Source: Diorhabda sublineata (taxonomy: Eukaryota; Arthropoda; Insecta; Coleoptera; Chrysomelidae). From it: a DNA stretch of 64,000 nt. Below the pieces are notes generated by a model that was given only the letters and a program-made list of their open reading frames with translations, was not told the DNA's origin and made no database searches. The DNA lies in NCBI RefSeq assembly GCF_026230105.1, contig NC_079484.1, forward strand, positions 4,479,805 to 4,543,804, written 5' to 3'. Below, in pieces: positions 50,414-63,600 of this stretch. The position numbers and the translations under genes are program-made. How positions within the stretch are numbered: the first letter of the stretch is position 1; the number at the start of each line of letters is the position of its first letter.

Positions 50414-53400
50414 TTACTTAGGATGGAACTTTTTGCTGGGATCTTTGGCCATATCGATGAGAGTTTGAGCAGGTTGGAAAGGTAAACCATAGGAATGTTG
50501 ATATTTTTCCATTTTCGATACTAATTTAGCGGCTCCGTATTGATCTACCCATCTGAATGGACCTCCAGAGAATGGTGGGAATCCCAAACCAAATACCGCA
50601 CCAATGTCTCCTTCCAATGGATTTGCTAGAATTTTTTCTTCTAAACATAGGACAGCTTCGTTTACAAATCTGCAAAAGAATCTCAATTAAAAATCTAACC
50701 AGATATAATATCTTCCACACCAAATAAACTCTATAGAATTTTTGTATTTCATTTGGCTGAATTTGAATAAACAGATTCTTTTCTTATTCTACTTGATAAT
50801 TTTTCTGATGTAACATATAGAGCGACAAAATCAAATTGAACTTCTAATAATTTGTGAAATTTTTATACACTGCGGCTGTGAAGAAACACACTTTTAGTTT
50901 TAGTAGAAAATTCATTAAAAAGTTCTGCTTCTTCGAAAACAACAAAATACAAAAAATGTATCCGTTTTATGTGAAATCCTTTTAGCATGAAGTACTAAAC
51001 TAGTGACTGAATTTATATCATTACTCATTAATTGGTATTTAAATTTTCTTGATATAATTTTTTACCAAACCACTTTTTCATTAATATTTTATTAGAATAA
51101 GTTTAAGACAAGAATTGAGTAAGCTAAATTCAAATCAAACTTTTTCCTTAGGTCAAATTGAGGCAATAAATAATACCTGGATATTCTAACAACCTTCTTA
51201 GTTTTTTCAATTTAACAATATAATTCAGAGATTTGAAAAATTAAGAAATATTTTAATAGAATAACAAATTTTTCATACACTGTGTAGCAAGCTCTGTAAT
51301 GCTAGTGAATGATTACCTAAGGGACCTGTTACACTATGGTGGCCTGACACGTCCTAAAGTATAAGAGTTTACACTGAATCAACTGTTCTTAACTATAGGA
51401 TGACTGGCCATCCAAGCCATGGCTACACCACGCTGTTGAAGTGCACTGTTTAACATTTGACGCACCAGTAATTCAAAAAATGATACTTTGGTCATTCTAG
51501 AATAATTGAAAAACTCATAATTACAAAGTTCATTGAACAAAGCCATAACCGTGTCAGGAGACGTAGCTAGTGTCGTGAAACAGAGCCCTAAGTGACTAGG
51601 TTGACCGAAACTCGTCTGATATGATGAGGAAATAATAAACAGAAATCTCTTTTCTTTGCCTTATTGAAATTTTACGATCACTCACACATGCCTAACTTGG
51701 GCAGCAATGATTAATCATTGGCTAAGTCAATTTTACTGATTCAGCACTACACCTATTACAAATCTATATTTGCCAACATTTCATTCACATATTATAACCT
51801 GTTTTATTACAACACATGTGGTATGTAGGTATATTTATTTATTCTATATGTTAACTATACCTTGATACCATCCTCAAAGTCTTATCTTCATCTTCAAAAT
51901 CACCTTTTGGCTGAATTGAATATTTCTTCAGTACTTCTAAAGCTTCGAAATTAACGTCTCGATTTTTGCTTCCTTTTTCATAAACGTAAATTCCCTTTCC
52001 GGATTTACGACCTAAGAATCCTGCTTGAACGATATCTCTCAAAACACCTAAATCTCCTCCAGAAAACCTCTCGCCAAATGCCTAAAATTATTCCCTACTA
52101 ACTAACATACTAATGACATGTATTTAGACTTATTCGTGTATTTTACATGTACATACCTTTGCCAAATTAGGACTAATATGTGCCGCTACATCCAGTCCGA
52201 CTTCATCTGCTAAGGTAGCAGCACCAACAGGAAAACCGAATTTTTTGGTCAGCGAATCTAAGTCTTTAGGATCAACTCCTTCTTGTAGCAGTCTTATACT
52301 CTCGGCCATCATGGCTGATAAAATTCTGGTTGTGTAAAAACCAGGACCATCCCCAACAATTATTACTACTTTTCCTTGTTTTAAACCCACATCTACAGCA
52401 ATGGCGGTAGCCTCTTTGCTAGTTTTATCTGTCGTTATAATTTCCAATAGTTGCATTTTGTCAACTGGGGAAAAGTAATGCATACCTAAAAATATATAAA
52501 ATATGGATCTGTGGCTTTCCGAATATCGAAAAAATAAACACTCACCTATTACATTTTCTGGTCTCTTAGAAGCAGCAGCAATCTGATTAATGGGTAAGGC
52601 GCTAGTGTTTGAAGCAAATATACAATCTGGTTTAACAACAGCTTCCACTTCTTTCAGAACTTTGTGTTTAATATTCAGATCTTCAAATACTGCTTCAATT
52701 ACAATGTCTGCTTTTTTGAAAGCGTCATAATTCAAAGTAGAATTTAAGTTAGACATATATTTGTCTCTCTCCAAACTAAAAAAATGAAAATATTACTACC
52801 AAAACACTGTTAAGGTTAACGATAAAGTTCAAATAATGAAAAATGTCTCAAAACATTACATAATCTTTATGTGCATTATCGATAAACTTACCCAGATATT
52901 TTCTTCCTCTTAACAGCACCATCAAGACCGGCATAAACCTGACCAACACCTCTAGACAGACCAGCAGAAGTAGTATCTTTCAATATGACTTTATAGCCTT
53001 TGTCTATGCTAACATGAGCTATACCAGCACCCATCAAACCGGCACCCAATACAGCTACAGTTTCAACTTGTTTACTTGGTTTACCAAAACGATTTTTTTT
53101 ACATTGAGTTTGTCCTTTGAACAAACTAATTAATCCTTTACATTGTGGTGTTACAGCTAACTCGCCAAAAGCCCTAGCTTCTTCCTTAAAGCCTACAGTA
53201 TGACCCTTATCTAAACTTGTGCGAAGAACTTCTAGAATCTATAAAGAATTATAATATAAAGTACTAGACAAAATGAACTGTTTCAAACTTACCCTTAAAG
53301 GTGCAGGATATAGTCCTTGAGACATCTTCATGACTTGCTTTTTAGCTTTATTAAAAATGAAATCTTTCGCAAAATTAAATTGTAATGCGTAGTTCAATAC

Positions 53401-56400
53401 TTTATCTGTTAAATTCTTTTCTCGTTTGGGTTTCAGTTTACCAGAAGCTAAATCTTTGGCAGTTGCTACGGCAATTTTTTCAAGGTATTTTAACGTATTT
53501 ACTTCGGCCGATTCTAAGCCTGGACCTAAGGGATCTACCAAAAGATCTACCACGCCCATTTTTTTCGCTTTATCAGCACGTAAACTTTTTCCAGTTAATA
53601 TGAGATCCATGGCACTTGGGTACGAGATCAACCTAGGTAGCCTTTGAGTACCACCACATCCTGAAAAGTGAGATTCTACTTTTTTTGGGCCTGTCTGATT
53701 TCCAGATTTAGCTCAGTTAGATTAGTTCTTAAGGGAATATTTTTAAATATTTGAATGTGAAAATGTAGTTTCCAGTGCTTTCTGTTCATTAAACTACTTT
53801 TTGTAATAGTTATGGCTGAAGATATAAATTAAACTTGGAATATACTATACTGGAATACTTCCTATATACTGCTAAATACTTTAATGATTAGGTAAATAAA
53901 GCAGAAATCTACTATACAATTAATGCAGAAATATCTATGCTGGCTCATAAAAAACTGTTATCAAATATTGTAAAGTAAGGTACAAGAAAATTTATTGAGA
54001 ATAAACTCTGTCTTACCAGGAAGAACACCCAACATCACTTCTGGTAATCCCAAAGCAGTCTTTCTATCTTTGACTGCAATTCTGTAATGTGTAGCTAATG
54101 CTAATTCAGTCCCAAGACCAAAACAAGAACCCTGAATAGCTGAAACAAAAGGTTTTTGGCTATCTTCAACTTCTTGTAACGCTTTCTGGCCCTCCGTAAC
54201 TTTTTTTATACTTTCGTCCACACTATTCCAAGATTCCAACATGTTTATATCAGCTCCGGCGATAAAACATCCTGGTTTACCAGAAATTATAACACATGCT
54301 TGAATTTGTGGATCACTTTGAATCTTAGGAAACAAAATTTTTATTTCATTCATTACTTCTTCATTGAACGAATTTACCTTAAAAAATATTTCTCAGTTAG
54401 TAACACTTCGTTATATATAATTGTTTAAGGTTACCTTAGTTTGGTGAGGACTAACGGGAACGGTATAGGGAAAAGTAACAGGAAGTCGTAAATGCTAATT
54501 CAATCGTTTTTTGCATATCATCTATGTAGACTATCCTACAGATTGTAATTTTAAATGTTAAATTTACACTATAAATTTATTTTTTGTTGTCGCATCTTTA
54601 TTGTAAATAAAATCATTAAGGTCATAACATTGTTGTATGATTTCGGTACTTTGTCATGTACTTATATATCTCTTGTATAAAACATTCCATTTAATACCAG
54701 TGAAATATTGGTTTTTAATTTGTTAAATCAATGGAGTTTTTGATAAAATTAAAATCAATAGAGGAAGAATGATATAATAAGTCTATAATTTTTTTAAGAT
54801 CAAAGACATTTAAAAATAGAAATAATATTTAAAATAAGTTGTTTCTTGACACACCTTTTATAAAAACTTTTATATAAACTTCCGAAACGAAACATATTTC
54901 GATGACGCCCCCATTGATTTTTTAACATGTTGAAGTTGTCTTTCCCCAATAGGTAGTACCTATGAATTTGACCTTGTCTAGATCTAATCTAATCCTATGA
55001 AAATATGAATCACGAAAAACAATTATGGTAATGTGTACCATTTGAATAATTCAACATAATATATAAAAATAGAATTTACAGACATCATTACAAAATGGTT
55101 CACTTTTATCAAATAATGAGGATAAACTGTATCATATAATAAGATCTATATTTGCTTTTTTATTTTTATAATAAAAAAAATATGGTTGGACCATTGGCAT
55201 TCAAACTTCAATGGTAATTATTCACCATAAGGAAATAAATTGTGATACATATATTCTAATAGTACTTGAGAATAATTAGTGGAATTTACTACATGTTTAT
55301 TTCTATTTCTTTATATTGACATGTACATCCTAAAAATTTGGAAAAGTAGGATAAGGATATTCCAAAAACCAAGGGAATTGTTTAATATTTATTACATCCA
55401 TTCTATAATTAATAAGAAATATTAAGTACTTATTAATTTTGAGAATTTATTTTAATTTATAGTGTTGAATTTTACAATTTTATATTAAATAAAAATGAAA
55501 ACTAGTTATACATAATAAATAAACATGCATTGTTGATTTTTTCCTGTTATTTATAAATGGTTTTATTCAATTTAAAAGCGTTTCAATGTAAGTAAATAAA
55601 ATATTTTGTAAATAAAATAAATTTAATGTATATAATTACATCTTGGCTTTTGTTAAACATGACACAACATCATCAATAAGATTGTTCCAAATTTGATTGT
55701 AATTTTTGGTATCCTCACCTGAAGAATGTATTATCTCTACAGTATTTTCTACGCATTTATGAAGTTTCTGAATAACTTCCTTACGAAGATTAATAATCTT
55801 ATTTTCCAATTTAATTTTACCAGGGATGCTTACAACACTCGGCACGTTGTTATTATTCTCCAGGTTATAACAACTATTTGAATTATGATCAGTTCCTTCT
55901 GTGGTCATTGTTAATGTATCTCCTCCTCCTCCTAGTTCTTTGACTCGATCTGCATATCGTAAAGTATTCAATGTATTTTCACATGAACTGACACCAGGAG
56001 AAACCATTGCAATCATGCAAGTTTTTGAATTGATCCCAACAAAAGAATCCCTCAACACTTGAGTTAATTTGGATGCTCTAAATGGTAAATGTGATCCCTT
56101 TCTTCCCAATGCTCGAATACATTCTTTTAGAGAAAGTAGAGATTGATTTATTTCAGAACCCTCTAATCTTGTGAGTTTAGAAGATGAAAATGTATCTGCA
56201 CCTCGTTCATTTCCTGCTAAATCTATCAAAGAAAACTTGCCATGAATTTTCTTCATATTGGTATTGCTTCTTAAATAAATCTGGAATATTGCATGTGATC
56301 TTGAGGAATTGGCATTTGCTGATGTTTGTCCTGAAGCCCTTTCTTCATTACCTATGTTTATCAATTGCAATACATCTGAAACGGAAGATACATTCCGTTC

Positions 56401-58000
56401 GGTTAAGCCTACTATTTGAACTTGTTGTTTACCATCTTCAAGTATCTTCAATGGTTTTTTGTTGTTCAATAAATCAGATACTTTTTTCACATATATTTCA
56501 AAAAAGCTACAAGACACTGTTAGAGCTAAATTTCGATATTTTGGTGAACGAATTTCATTAAAAATATCTGCAGCAGTTAATGCATAAATACCTTTTTCTT
56601 TGGCATCATTGACATTGCCACTCATTGTATAAGTCTTGCCAGAGCCAGTTTGGCCATATGCAAAACATGTTGCAAAACCTCCTTCAAATACAGTTTTCAC
56701 TAACGGCTGTGCTGTATATTTGTAAACCATAAAATTGGAACAATTTTCATTAAATGTATAATCAAATGTAAACGTATGATTCTCGAGATATTTTGTTAAA
56801 TCCACTTTGTATTTAGGTTCATGCACTATAAGTTGATTTTTGCTGGGAATAGTTACAATATCAATTTCTTTTTTGAACAAATCCACATTATTTAATGGTC
56901 TCTTTCTAACTGCTACTGTTATTAAATGTTCTTCAATATAATCATCTTTAGTTGAAAGTGGTTTAAACTCAATTTGTTTTTGATAAGCAGCTATCATATT
57001 TGAAAGTTCCCAGTGAGGATTATTTTGATTCTTCTTAACAATTTCTTCTTTTTCTGCCTTCACTTCAGCATGTTTCTTTCTTCGTTCTATACGATCTTTT
57101 TCTAGTTTGCTCAACTTTTTTAAAGTTGAACATTCTTTTAATTTACCATTATATTCTATTGCCGAATGTGTGGTTTTGTTATTTGGGATTCTTCTGCCAT
57201 CTACAACTATCTCACTAGTTTCAGTGGAATTCAGAGTAATATCATCTTGTGTTAATCTAGGTTTTGCAGAATGAGCTCTGTAATCTTTACTTGATGCTGA
57301 AAGTCTTCTTTTATTTTTGTTTATCAAACTATCATCGAATATTTTACAACCATCTGAACTGTAATTTTCTTTTTTTGGAGCAAGTTTAATAACCTGATAA
57401 TCACAGTTAAGTGGTGTTATATGTGCAAAATGAACTTCCTTGCCTTTAGTCTCCCCATTTTCAAACCATTCAACTTTAACACAATTTAGCTCATAATCTA
57501 TAGATGATACTACAGCTCTTTGAACTCGTCCATCACTTCTTTTTATATTTATTGTACATCCAACACTAAGAACATTCATATTAAATGTGTTTTTCAAAAC
57601 TAATGTGAAAGAAAACTGACATCTGCCATTTCCAAATTTGGAAATTCATGGACAACAAGATTACTAATAATAATACTGACACTGTTTTAAGGTCATGAGT
57701 GAATAATACAATTAAAAAAGGCAAAAAATCACTTACTTTAACTCCGGGAGAATCTATTGTTATCACACCTACATTATCAACCACCTTTAGTTTAAAATGT
57801 TTAAGTTCCGCTGAAGACATACATCTTTTTTGGTCTACAAAAATATATCTGTTGCATTATAAGTTGTTATAAGGAATAACATATTTGTAACCGATGGTAA
57901 CAGAATAACTACACTGATTTCGGGACTACTTACAAATACTATAAAACTGAAAATGTTTAGATGACCTAGAAAGGGCTCCCAAAAACCGAATGGTAGACAT
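50414..58000 (-). CDS. HADHA: Mitochondrial trifunctional enzyme alpha subunit
   Basis: A bifunctional long-chain enoyl-CoA hydratase / 3-hydroxyacyl-CoA dehydrogenase of mitochondrial beta-oxidation, which works in a complex with the HADHB thiolase. Nine coding exons: 57934-58000, 57737-57834, 54017-54377, 53293-53660, 52892-53238, 52546-52775, 52157-52485, 51861-52081, 50414-50669. All introns have GT-AG ends and phases join cleanly to 758 residues (human protein 763). Residues 1-~28 (MSTIRFLGALSRSSKHFQFY...) look like a mitochondrial targeting peptide. The hydratase domain shows 'CFIAGADINML' and catalytic Glu146 (GTELALA) and Glu168 (LPEVMLG). The dehydrogenase has the NAD site 'VAVLGAGLMGAGIAH' (~359-373) and catalytic His493 (MHYFSP). 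The exon 6-7 junction restores GMHYFSP. The protein looks intact. Intron 2 hosts a kinesin gene. Confidence 0.96.
51405..51555 (-). mobile_element. Possible PIF/Harbinger-like peptide remnant in HADHA intron 8
   Basis: The minus strand reads 'ALFNELCNYEFFNYSRMTKV' and then 'SFFELLVRQ'. This weakly resembles the 'F..(Y/F)(F/S)RMS...F..LL' block at the start of Harbinger nucleases. The intron (50670-51860) otherwise holds no recognised feature. Confidence 0.25.
54378..55561. other. HADHA intron 2, part 3' of the nested kinesin
   Basis: AT-rich intron sequence without other genes, between the kinesin polyadenylation signal and the acceptor of HADHA exon 3. Confidence 0.45.
55562..55567 (-). terminator. 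Polyadenylation signal of the nested kinesin
   Basis: AATAAA on the minus strand, 69 nt after the kinesin stop codon, inside the HADHA intron. It implies that the nested gene makes its own mRNA. Confidence 0.5.
55636..57579 (-). CDS. Kinesin-13 (KIF2/Klp10A-type microtubule depolymerase), intronless
   Basis: Kinesin-13 proteins use ATP to peel tubulin from microtubule ends in spindles and cilia. The frame begins with a TTG upstream, but the ATG at 57579 starts the conserved N-terminal domain ('MNVLSVGCTINIKRSDGRVQ', then 'VKVEWFENGETKGKEV'), giving 647 residues. A basic, Lys/Glu-rich neck is at ~150-205. The motor runs from ~216 (IEEHLITVAVRKRPLN). It contains the kinesin-13-specific loop-2 KVD motif (258-260, YKVDLTKYLENHTF), P-loop GQTGSGKT (309-316), switch I SSRSH (425-429) and switch II DLAGNE (453-458). 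A short C-terminal helix follows. All catalytic motifs are intact. There are no introns and it lies on the same strand inside HADHA intron 2, so it is probably a retrogene. It is slightly shorter than usual family members (~700-800). Confidence 0.93.
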   Translation of the reverse strand: MNVLSVGCTINIKRSDGRVQRAVVSSIDYELNCVKVEWFENGETKGKEVHFAHITPLNCDYQVIKLAPKKENYSSDGCKIFDDSLINKNKRRLSASSKDYRAHSAKPRLTQDDITLNSTETSEIVVDGRRIPNNKTTHSAIEYNGKLKECSTLKKLSKLEKDRIERRKKHAEVKAEKEEIVKKNQNNPHWELSNMIAAYQKQIEFKPLSTKDDYIEEHLITVAVRKRPLNNVDLFKKEIDIVTIPSKNQLIVHEPKYKVDLTKYLENHTFTFDYTFNENCSNFMVYKYTAQPLVKTVFEGGFATCFAYGQTGSGKTYTMSGNVNDAKEKGIYALTAADIFNEIRSPKYRNLALTVSCSFFEIYVKKVSDLLNNKKPLKILEDGKQQVQIVGLTERNVSSVSDVLQLINIGNEERASGQTSANANSSRSHAIFQIYLRSNTNMKKIHGKFSLIDLAGNERGADTFSSSKLTRLEGSEINQSLLSLKECIRALGRKGSHLPFRASKLTQVLRDSFVGINSKTCMIAMVSPGVSSCENTLNTLRYADRVKELGGGGDTLTMTTEGTDHNSNSCYNLENNNNVPSVVSIPGKIKLENKIINLRKEVIQKLHKCVENTVEIIHSSGEDTKNYNQIWNNLIDDVVSCLTKAKM

Positions 58001-58503
58001 CGTAAGGTAATTCCACTAAACTTTGTGAAACTGAAACCGTCAGATCCCAGTACAAAGTTGACAATTTTACCTAAAATAGGACTTTGACCTTAAAAGTGAA
58101 CTTTAAGTACTGTTTAGTAACCTAAAAATGACATTATACATTCGACATTTGACATTTTCACGTGGGTTCAACTCTTAGAACGTACCATGTTCTAAGGTTC
58201 AGCTCCATATAACGTAACAGGCATATCTTTGCGAACTCAAAATTAATTTGATAATTTTTTAACTATGCCCAGAAAAGTATCTATGCTACAGATTCTTATA
58301 AAATAACATTTACTTTTATAATTAGCTTAATATCAAATACATTCTAATCGGGGGCTTTCTTTAAACAAATGGTATATCTGAATTATCTTTTGGCAACATT
58401 GTAATGTTAATATTTTTTTAACCTCAAATTAAATTTATCCAAGTTTACCGTCAATGCAAATTTATTAATTTGTTTATATTATACTATATCAAATAAAAGC
58501 GCA
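58001..58503. promoter_or_regulatory. Divergent promoter region, HADHA/OTUD6B
   Basis: 503 bp separate the HADHA and OTUD6B start codons on opposite strands, so the two probably share a bidirectional promoter region. A TATA-like 'tatatcaaataaaag' lies just before the OTUD6B ATG, but no site is certain. Confidence 0.4.
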
Positions 58504-59724
58504 ATGGATTCTGGAGATATTATTACTGAAGAAGAATTATTAAAAAAACATAAATTAGAAAAAAAAGAACTACAGGCTAAAATACAGTCATTAAAAAAGA
58601 GTATTCCAAAAGGCGATAAAAAAAAGAAAAAGGAAATTACTGAAGAAATAGCAAAACTTGAATTAGAGTTAGACCAAAAGCACAATAAAGAACTTAGTGA
58701 AAATAACTTTTCTACCGAACCTTTAAACAGTAGTACAGAGAATGGTGAAGAAAACGAAATTGTTGAAGATCAAGAAGTAGATACTGTAGCTAATAATACT
58801 CGTGTATCTAGAGCTCAAAAACGGAGGAACAAAAAAGAATTTGAAGCAAAAGAAAGAGAGAAACGAATTCTGGAACAAGCTGAAAAAAATAAAGAGGGGC
58901 CAAGACATTTGGAAATTAATGCAATTAAACAAGCTCTCAAACCTATGAATTTAAAACTACACAATATTCCTGCAGATGGAAATTGTCTCTATCTAGCTGT
59001 TAATCATCAGCTACAAGTTACTGGTAGACCTACCAGATCTGTTAATGATTTAAGGTATGAAATTTTGTATTGTAATCAAATTGTGTATATTGGGAAGATA
59101 TCTTTCTTTTAGTGATCAATAGTAAGTGGATCTTTTAACTATTAGAATCAACTGCCATTTGAAATAATGGACTCATGTTTACAAAATTTCATTTATTTGA
59201 ATTCATTCTAAAAAATTGCTTGCTTAACTATGTGATAAGGGTGATCTTGTATTTATTCTTTCTATCTATAATGATTTTTAACATGAATATTTACAAATTT
59301 TGTAAAAAGGAAACAATTTTTTGAATAATTAAAAATAGCTTTGGACCACCTTGTATTTTATTAACAATTCTATATTTCATTTTGAAGGAAGTTGACTGCA
59401 GAATTCATGAGAAAAAATAAAGACGACTTTCTACCATTCATGTGCAACGAATTAGATGAATCTGAAGTAGTTAGTGAAGAACAGTTTGAAAACTATTGCA
59501 GAGATGTTGCTACAACTAAGTTATGGGGTGGACAACTTGAATTAAGAGCTTTGTCAAACATTCTAACATGTCCCATTAAAGTCATTCAAGCTGCTGGACC
59601 TCCAACCGTTCAAGGTGAACAATTTAAGGCCCCACAATTAATTTTAACATACCATAGATATTTATACCGATTAGGAGAACATTATAATTCTACCATCCCA
59701 ATTGCAGACGATGAAGATATATGA
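58504..59724 (+). CDS. OTUD6B: OTU-domain deubiquitinase OTUD6B
   Basis: A cysteine protease that removes ubiquitin; family members act in protein-synthesis and proteasome control. Two exons, 58504-59054 and 59388-59724, join across a GTATGA donor and a TTTTGAAG acceptor to 295 residues (human 293). Residues 1-~130 form a charged coiled coil rich in Lys/Glu ('EELLKKHKLEKKELQAKIQS'), including the SRAQKRR.KK basic patch typical of the family. The OTU domain starts at about 148. It shows the catalytic loop 'IPADGNCLYLAVNHQL' with Cys161 and Asp158, and the catalytic His282 in 'LGEHYNS'. It diverges from HADHA and converges on lysyl-tRNA synthetase. It looks intact. Confidence 0.95.
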
Positions 59725-60622
59725 AAATCACTGCCAATCGCTCTAATTAGAAAATTTAATAAGAATATATGACAATTATATACTGTACTGACTGGAAAAC
59801 GATAACTATTAAAATCTGTCTCTAATTTATCATTACCTACCATATACAATATGCATGTAAACAAATTTTAAATGATGTGTGAAGTATACAACCAATTTAC
59901 TCAAAAAAACTCTGTTTATTAGAAATTATAGTGTTTCATTTATAAATACATCAACAATTGCACCTAAGTAATAATTAACAAGTTGCTACAAGAAAATTTA
60001 TTTTCCATCAGGAATCATATTGCGAAGTATTTTGAACTGAATCCCTGGTTACCAATCAGTATTTTTGATATAAAATACTGTAGTAATTAGACTTTTAAAG
60101 ATTCACTGAATTAGTAGTTACACCAACCCAATCATTTCACAATTTAGTGAGTGGTAACTGCACGCCTCTGTAAGGCTCTAGTTAGTAAGCACAGCAACAA
60201 ATTAAGCTCAATATCCCTTCAGGAGGGTGGCTACACATACGAGAGAAACCCTGGAAGTTATACTTAAAATGCGCACTTCCTGGGTTACACATTAAATAAT
60301 AAAATTAAAAAGGCTGTCTGCACCCTCTGAGTGTTGCTGTCTGCTTCTCTTATTAAAAAAAGGTCCAATAGGCGCGAAATCTGACTTATGAAATGAAAAC
60401 TTAGTAATGGAATTAGGGGACCAACAACATTCCTATCAGTAATGAAAGTAGATTTCTTTAAATTCCTGATGTACTGCAGCCACTTAGTAGACCAGCTGCT
60501 GCATCAATAATATTTGTAATAGCGTAAATGTTGGAATAGAATAAAAAGAAAGTACGAGATCTGTGAGTGAACTCATGTTTTATTTCAAATCAAAAAAAAA
60601 TAGTGTTTTCACAAGTATACAC
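59725..60622. other. Convergent intergenic region OTUD6B/KARS
   Basis: Holds the OTUD6B 3' UTR (AATAAA at 60298-60303 is the clearest candidate signal) and, on the minus strand, the KARS polyadenylation signal at 60579-60584, 39 nt after its stop. The stretch 60130-60420 is GC-richer and contains an imperfect hairpin (ccctggaagt / acttcctggg). It may be a short interspersed element, but I cannot name it. Confidence 0.4.
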
Positions 60623-63600
60623 TTATTTAGCACCATCTACCAATTTATCTTCAGATTCCTCTTTATTCTTATTAGGATCATCTGGTTTCATAGCTGGGAA
60701 AAGCAAAACTTCCTAAAAAAAGTACTTCTATATATATTAAAAACTTTTTATAATAAACACAAACCTTAATGTTGTTATTGTCAGTCAAGAACATTGTCAC
60801 TCTGTCAATGCCCATACCCCAACCGGCTGTTGGAGGAAGTCCAAACTCTAAAGCCTTACAAAAGTCTTCATCTAACAAAGGTACTTCATCATCTCCTTCG
60901 GCTTTCAATGCTGCTTGTTGTTCAAATCTTTCACGTTGAACAACAGGATCATTTAATTCAGTGTATGCGTTGCATATTTCTTTCTTCATAACAAATAATT
61001 CAAATCTATGAAAAATTTAGATTAATGTTACAAATTATTTTCATGGCCCTCACATTATCATTGTAGTGTAAGATATTCATTTAAACTATGTAGTGTAAAA
61101 TATTATAATTGCATGAAATGTTAGGTATTTAGACTATTTAAGTTGATAATGATCAGTGCTGTAATAGTATACTAACCTTTCCGTTAATCCAGGAATTGAT
61201 CTATGCCATTTAGCTAATGGGCTCATCACTTGTGGATGTTCAATGATAAAAGTGGGATTAATAGCTTTTTCCTCTATGAAATCTCCAATTAGCTTGTCCA
61301 GCAGCCTATTGGAAGTCCTAGGTGGAGTACATTCAACATTATGCTTTATACAGAGATCATTCAAGAACTTTTGAGCTTCACTAGAATCCAAATCAGAAGG
61401 AAATTTAACATTTAATTCTTTCTCTAAAGTAGATATGATAGAAACTCTTTTAAAAGGAGGTGTAAAATCTATTTCCACGGCTTCTTCATCGGGTCCATTA
61501 GGATGATACATAATTTTATAACTACCATGTATACTATGCACCATGCCTGATACCATCTCTTCAGTAATTGTCATAAGGTCATTGTAATCAGCATAAGCCA
61601 TATAAAATTCGCAAGTTGTAAATTCTGGGTTATGAGTAAGGTCTATACCTTCATTCCTAAACTAAACATTAAAGTGTATTAATAAAATATGCATACAAAA
61701 GCATTTTCAAACTCTATTACAATCTACTATTGTAAATTAGAACGCCATAATAAATTATAACAATCCTGCTCCACTTGATTACCACTTCACTTTACAAGAG
61801 TGTAAAAGAAATGTGGAAGAAAAACATTTGCTCTGGACTGAATTCTTTTTAAAGTGCCATAATCTGCAATACTGTTACACTACCATGTCTGTAAACAAGC
61901 CTATAACTACTTCCAGAGTATCAAATGTATTTTATAAAATTTTTATTCAAAATCAAATAAATTTTCTTTATGTAATATTGGTTCAAAAACCTGAGCAGCC
62001 CTATACAAAAATTCGGGGGTATACATCATGGGGACCTTCTAAATTAATAGAAATTTTAAAAAATTCATCAGACAGTTATTAGATTAATATAATCTGTTCA
62101 ACGTAATATTGATTCTAGCAACTGAGTATTCCTGTATCAATATCCCAAAAAAACTAACATTTAAATGGTAAATTGGGGGTAAGCATCACAGTGCCCTTCT
62201 AAATTCATGTAAATTCATTATTTTCATTACAATTATTGACCTGCTCACAATTAGTTCCAAAATTATTTCTTCTCTTGGTGCAATCAAGTGGCCTCCCAGA
62301 TCACAAAGTTCATCCTCATATAATTTTTAAGGTATTTGAAAGACCAAAAAATTTCTTCTAGTTGAATTATTTTATCATGTCATATGTGATCTTTTTAATT
62401 CAGTAACTAATTTAAAAATTTCTTTTTGTTAACCCAATTCACTAATCTTATTGTGTACTATTTACTTTTGAAGCTAACAATCAACATATAGTAAATTATA
62501 ATTAAAAAGTAGAGTGGGTAGATTGAAATTATGCTGGTTAAAAATTTGATAATGATATTCCATGTTTTCTCAAAATAATTTCCTGCTTTACCTGTCTTCC
62601 AATTTCATATACTCTATCTAACCCTCCAACGACCAAAGTCTTATGGTACAATTCTGGTGCAATTCTCATATACAAATCCATATTTAATTCATTGTGATGG
62701 GTAATAAAAGGTTTAGCTATAGCTCCTCCAGGTTGCATGTTCATCATAGGAGTCTCAATTTCCAAGAAACCCATTTCATCCAAAAACCTCCTAACATATG
62801 CAATAATTTTGGCTCTTACTTCAAAAATTTTACGTACTCTATTGTTTAATATAAGATCTAGATATCTCTGTCTGAATCGTGTTTCCTTATCTTTAAGACC
62901 AAAGTGCAAATGGGGTAACATATGGAGACAAGGAGACAACAATTTTATTTTCTTTGGTAAAATAGAAAGTTCACCCTTTTTGGTTTTAGTTGGGACTCCT
63001 TCAACTCCTATTATATCACCTCTTCTTATTTTACCTAAAATAAATCAAGGCTATTAATATGTTATAATTTTGTTAAAACATTAATATGAGAAAGTATTTT
63101 TATAAATTAATTAAAAAAGAGTTTATTTTCAACTTTTTACTTCTTAAAAGACTTGAAATCAAGATAAATCATTGTGAAAAAGAATTTATTTTATATTTTG
63201 TAGAAAAAGCTAATTAAGATCATTTTTGACAGAAGCACATAGCATTAACAGATAATAAACCAAACTCAAATGATAGATATAAATAATGAGTACAACATTA
63301 AATTTTTAAATATTGGTAAAGTTGTTAACACATTAAATTATATTTATTGATGTAGATTGCACAATCTTGCCTGTAAAAGATGAATAATAACTGATACCAA
63401 TTATATTTCTTTAAGAGCGCTTACATCCATGTTCGATGGAAACTGCCCCTTCTGTATCTGAGTCTATACTTTTTGACTGGAAATCAGACTTTGTAGCATG
63501 AACAACTACTGCAGTTTCTTTGTTAATATTTGCCTGATTCCACATATCCCCAAAAACAATAATTACATTTAATTTAAAAATAATTAAGAGCTTACCAGTA

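Noticed and set aside
52491..52540. Continuous reading through HADHA intron 6
   Set aside because: The 60 bp intron happens to stay open, but its residues are foreign to the family; GTGAGT...TTTTTAG splicing restores GMHYFSP.
63411..63595. Extension of the KARS exon past 63596
   Set aside because: A GTAAGC donor at 63595 and exact restoration of the family sequence by splicing to 63034 show this is intron.
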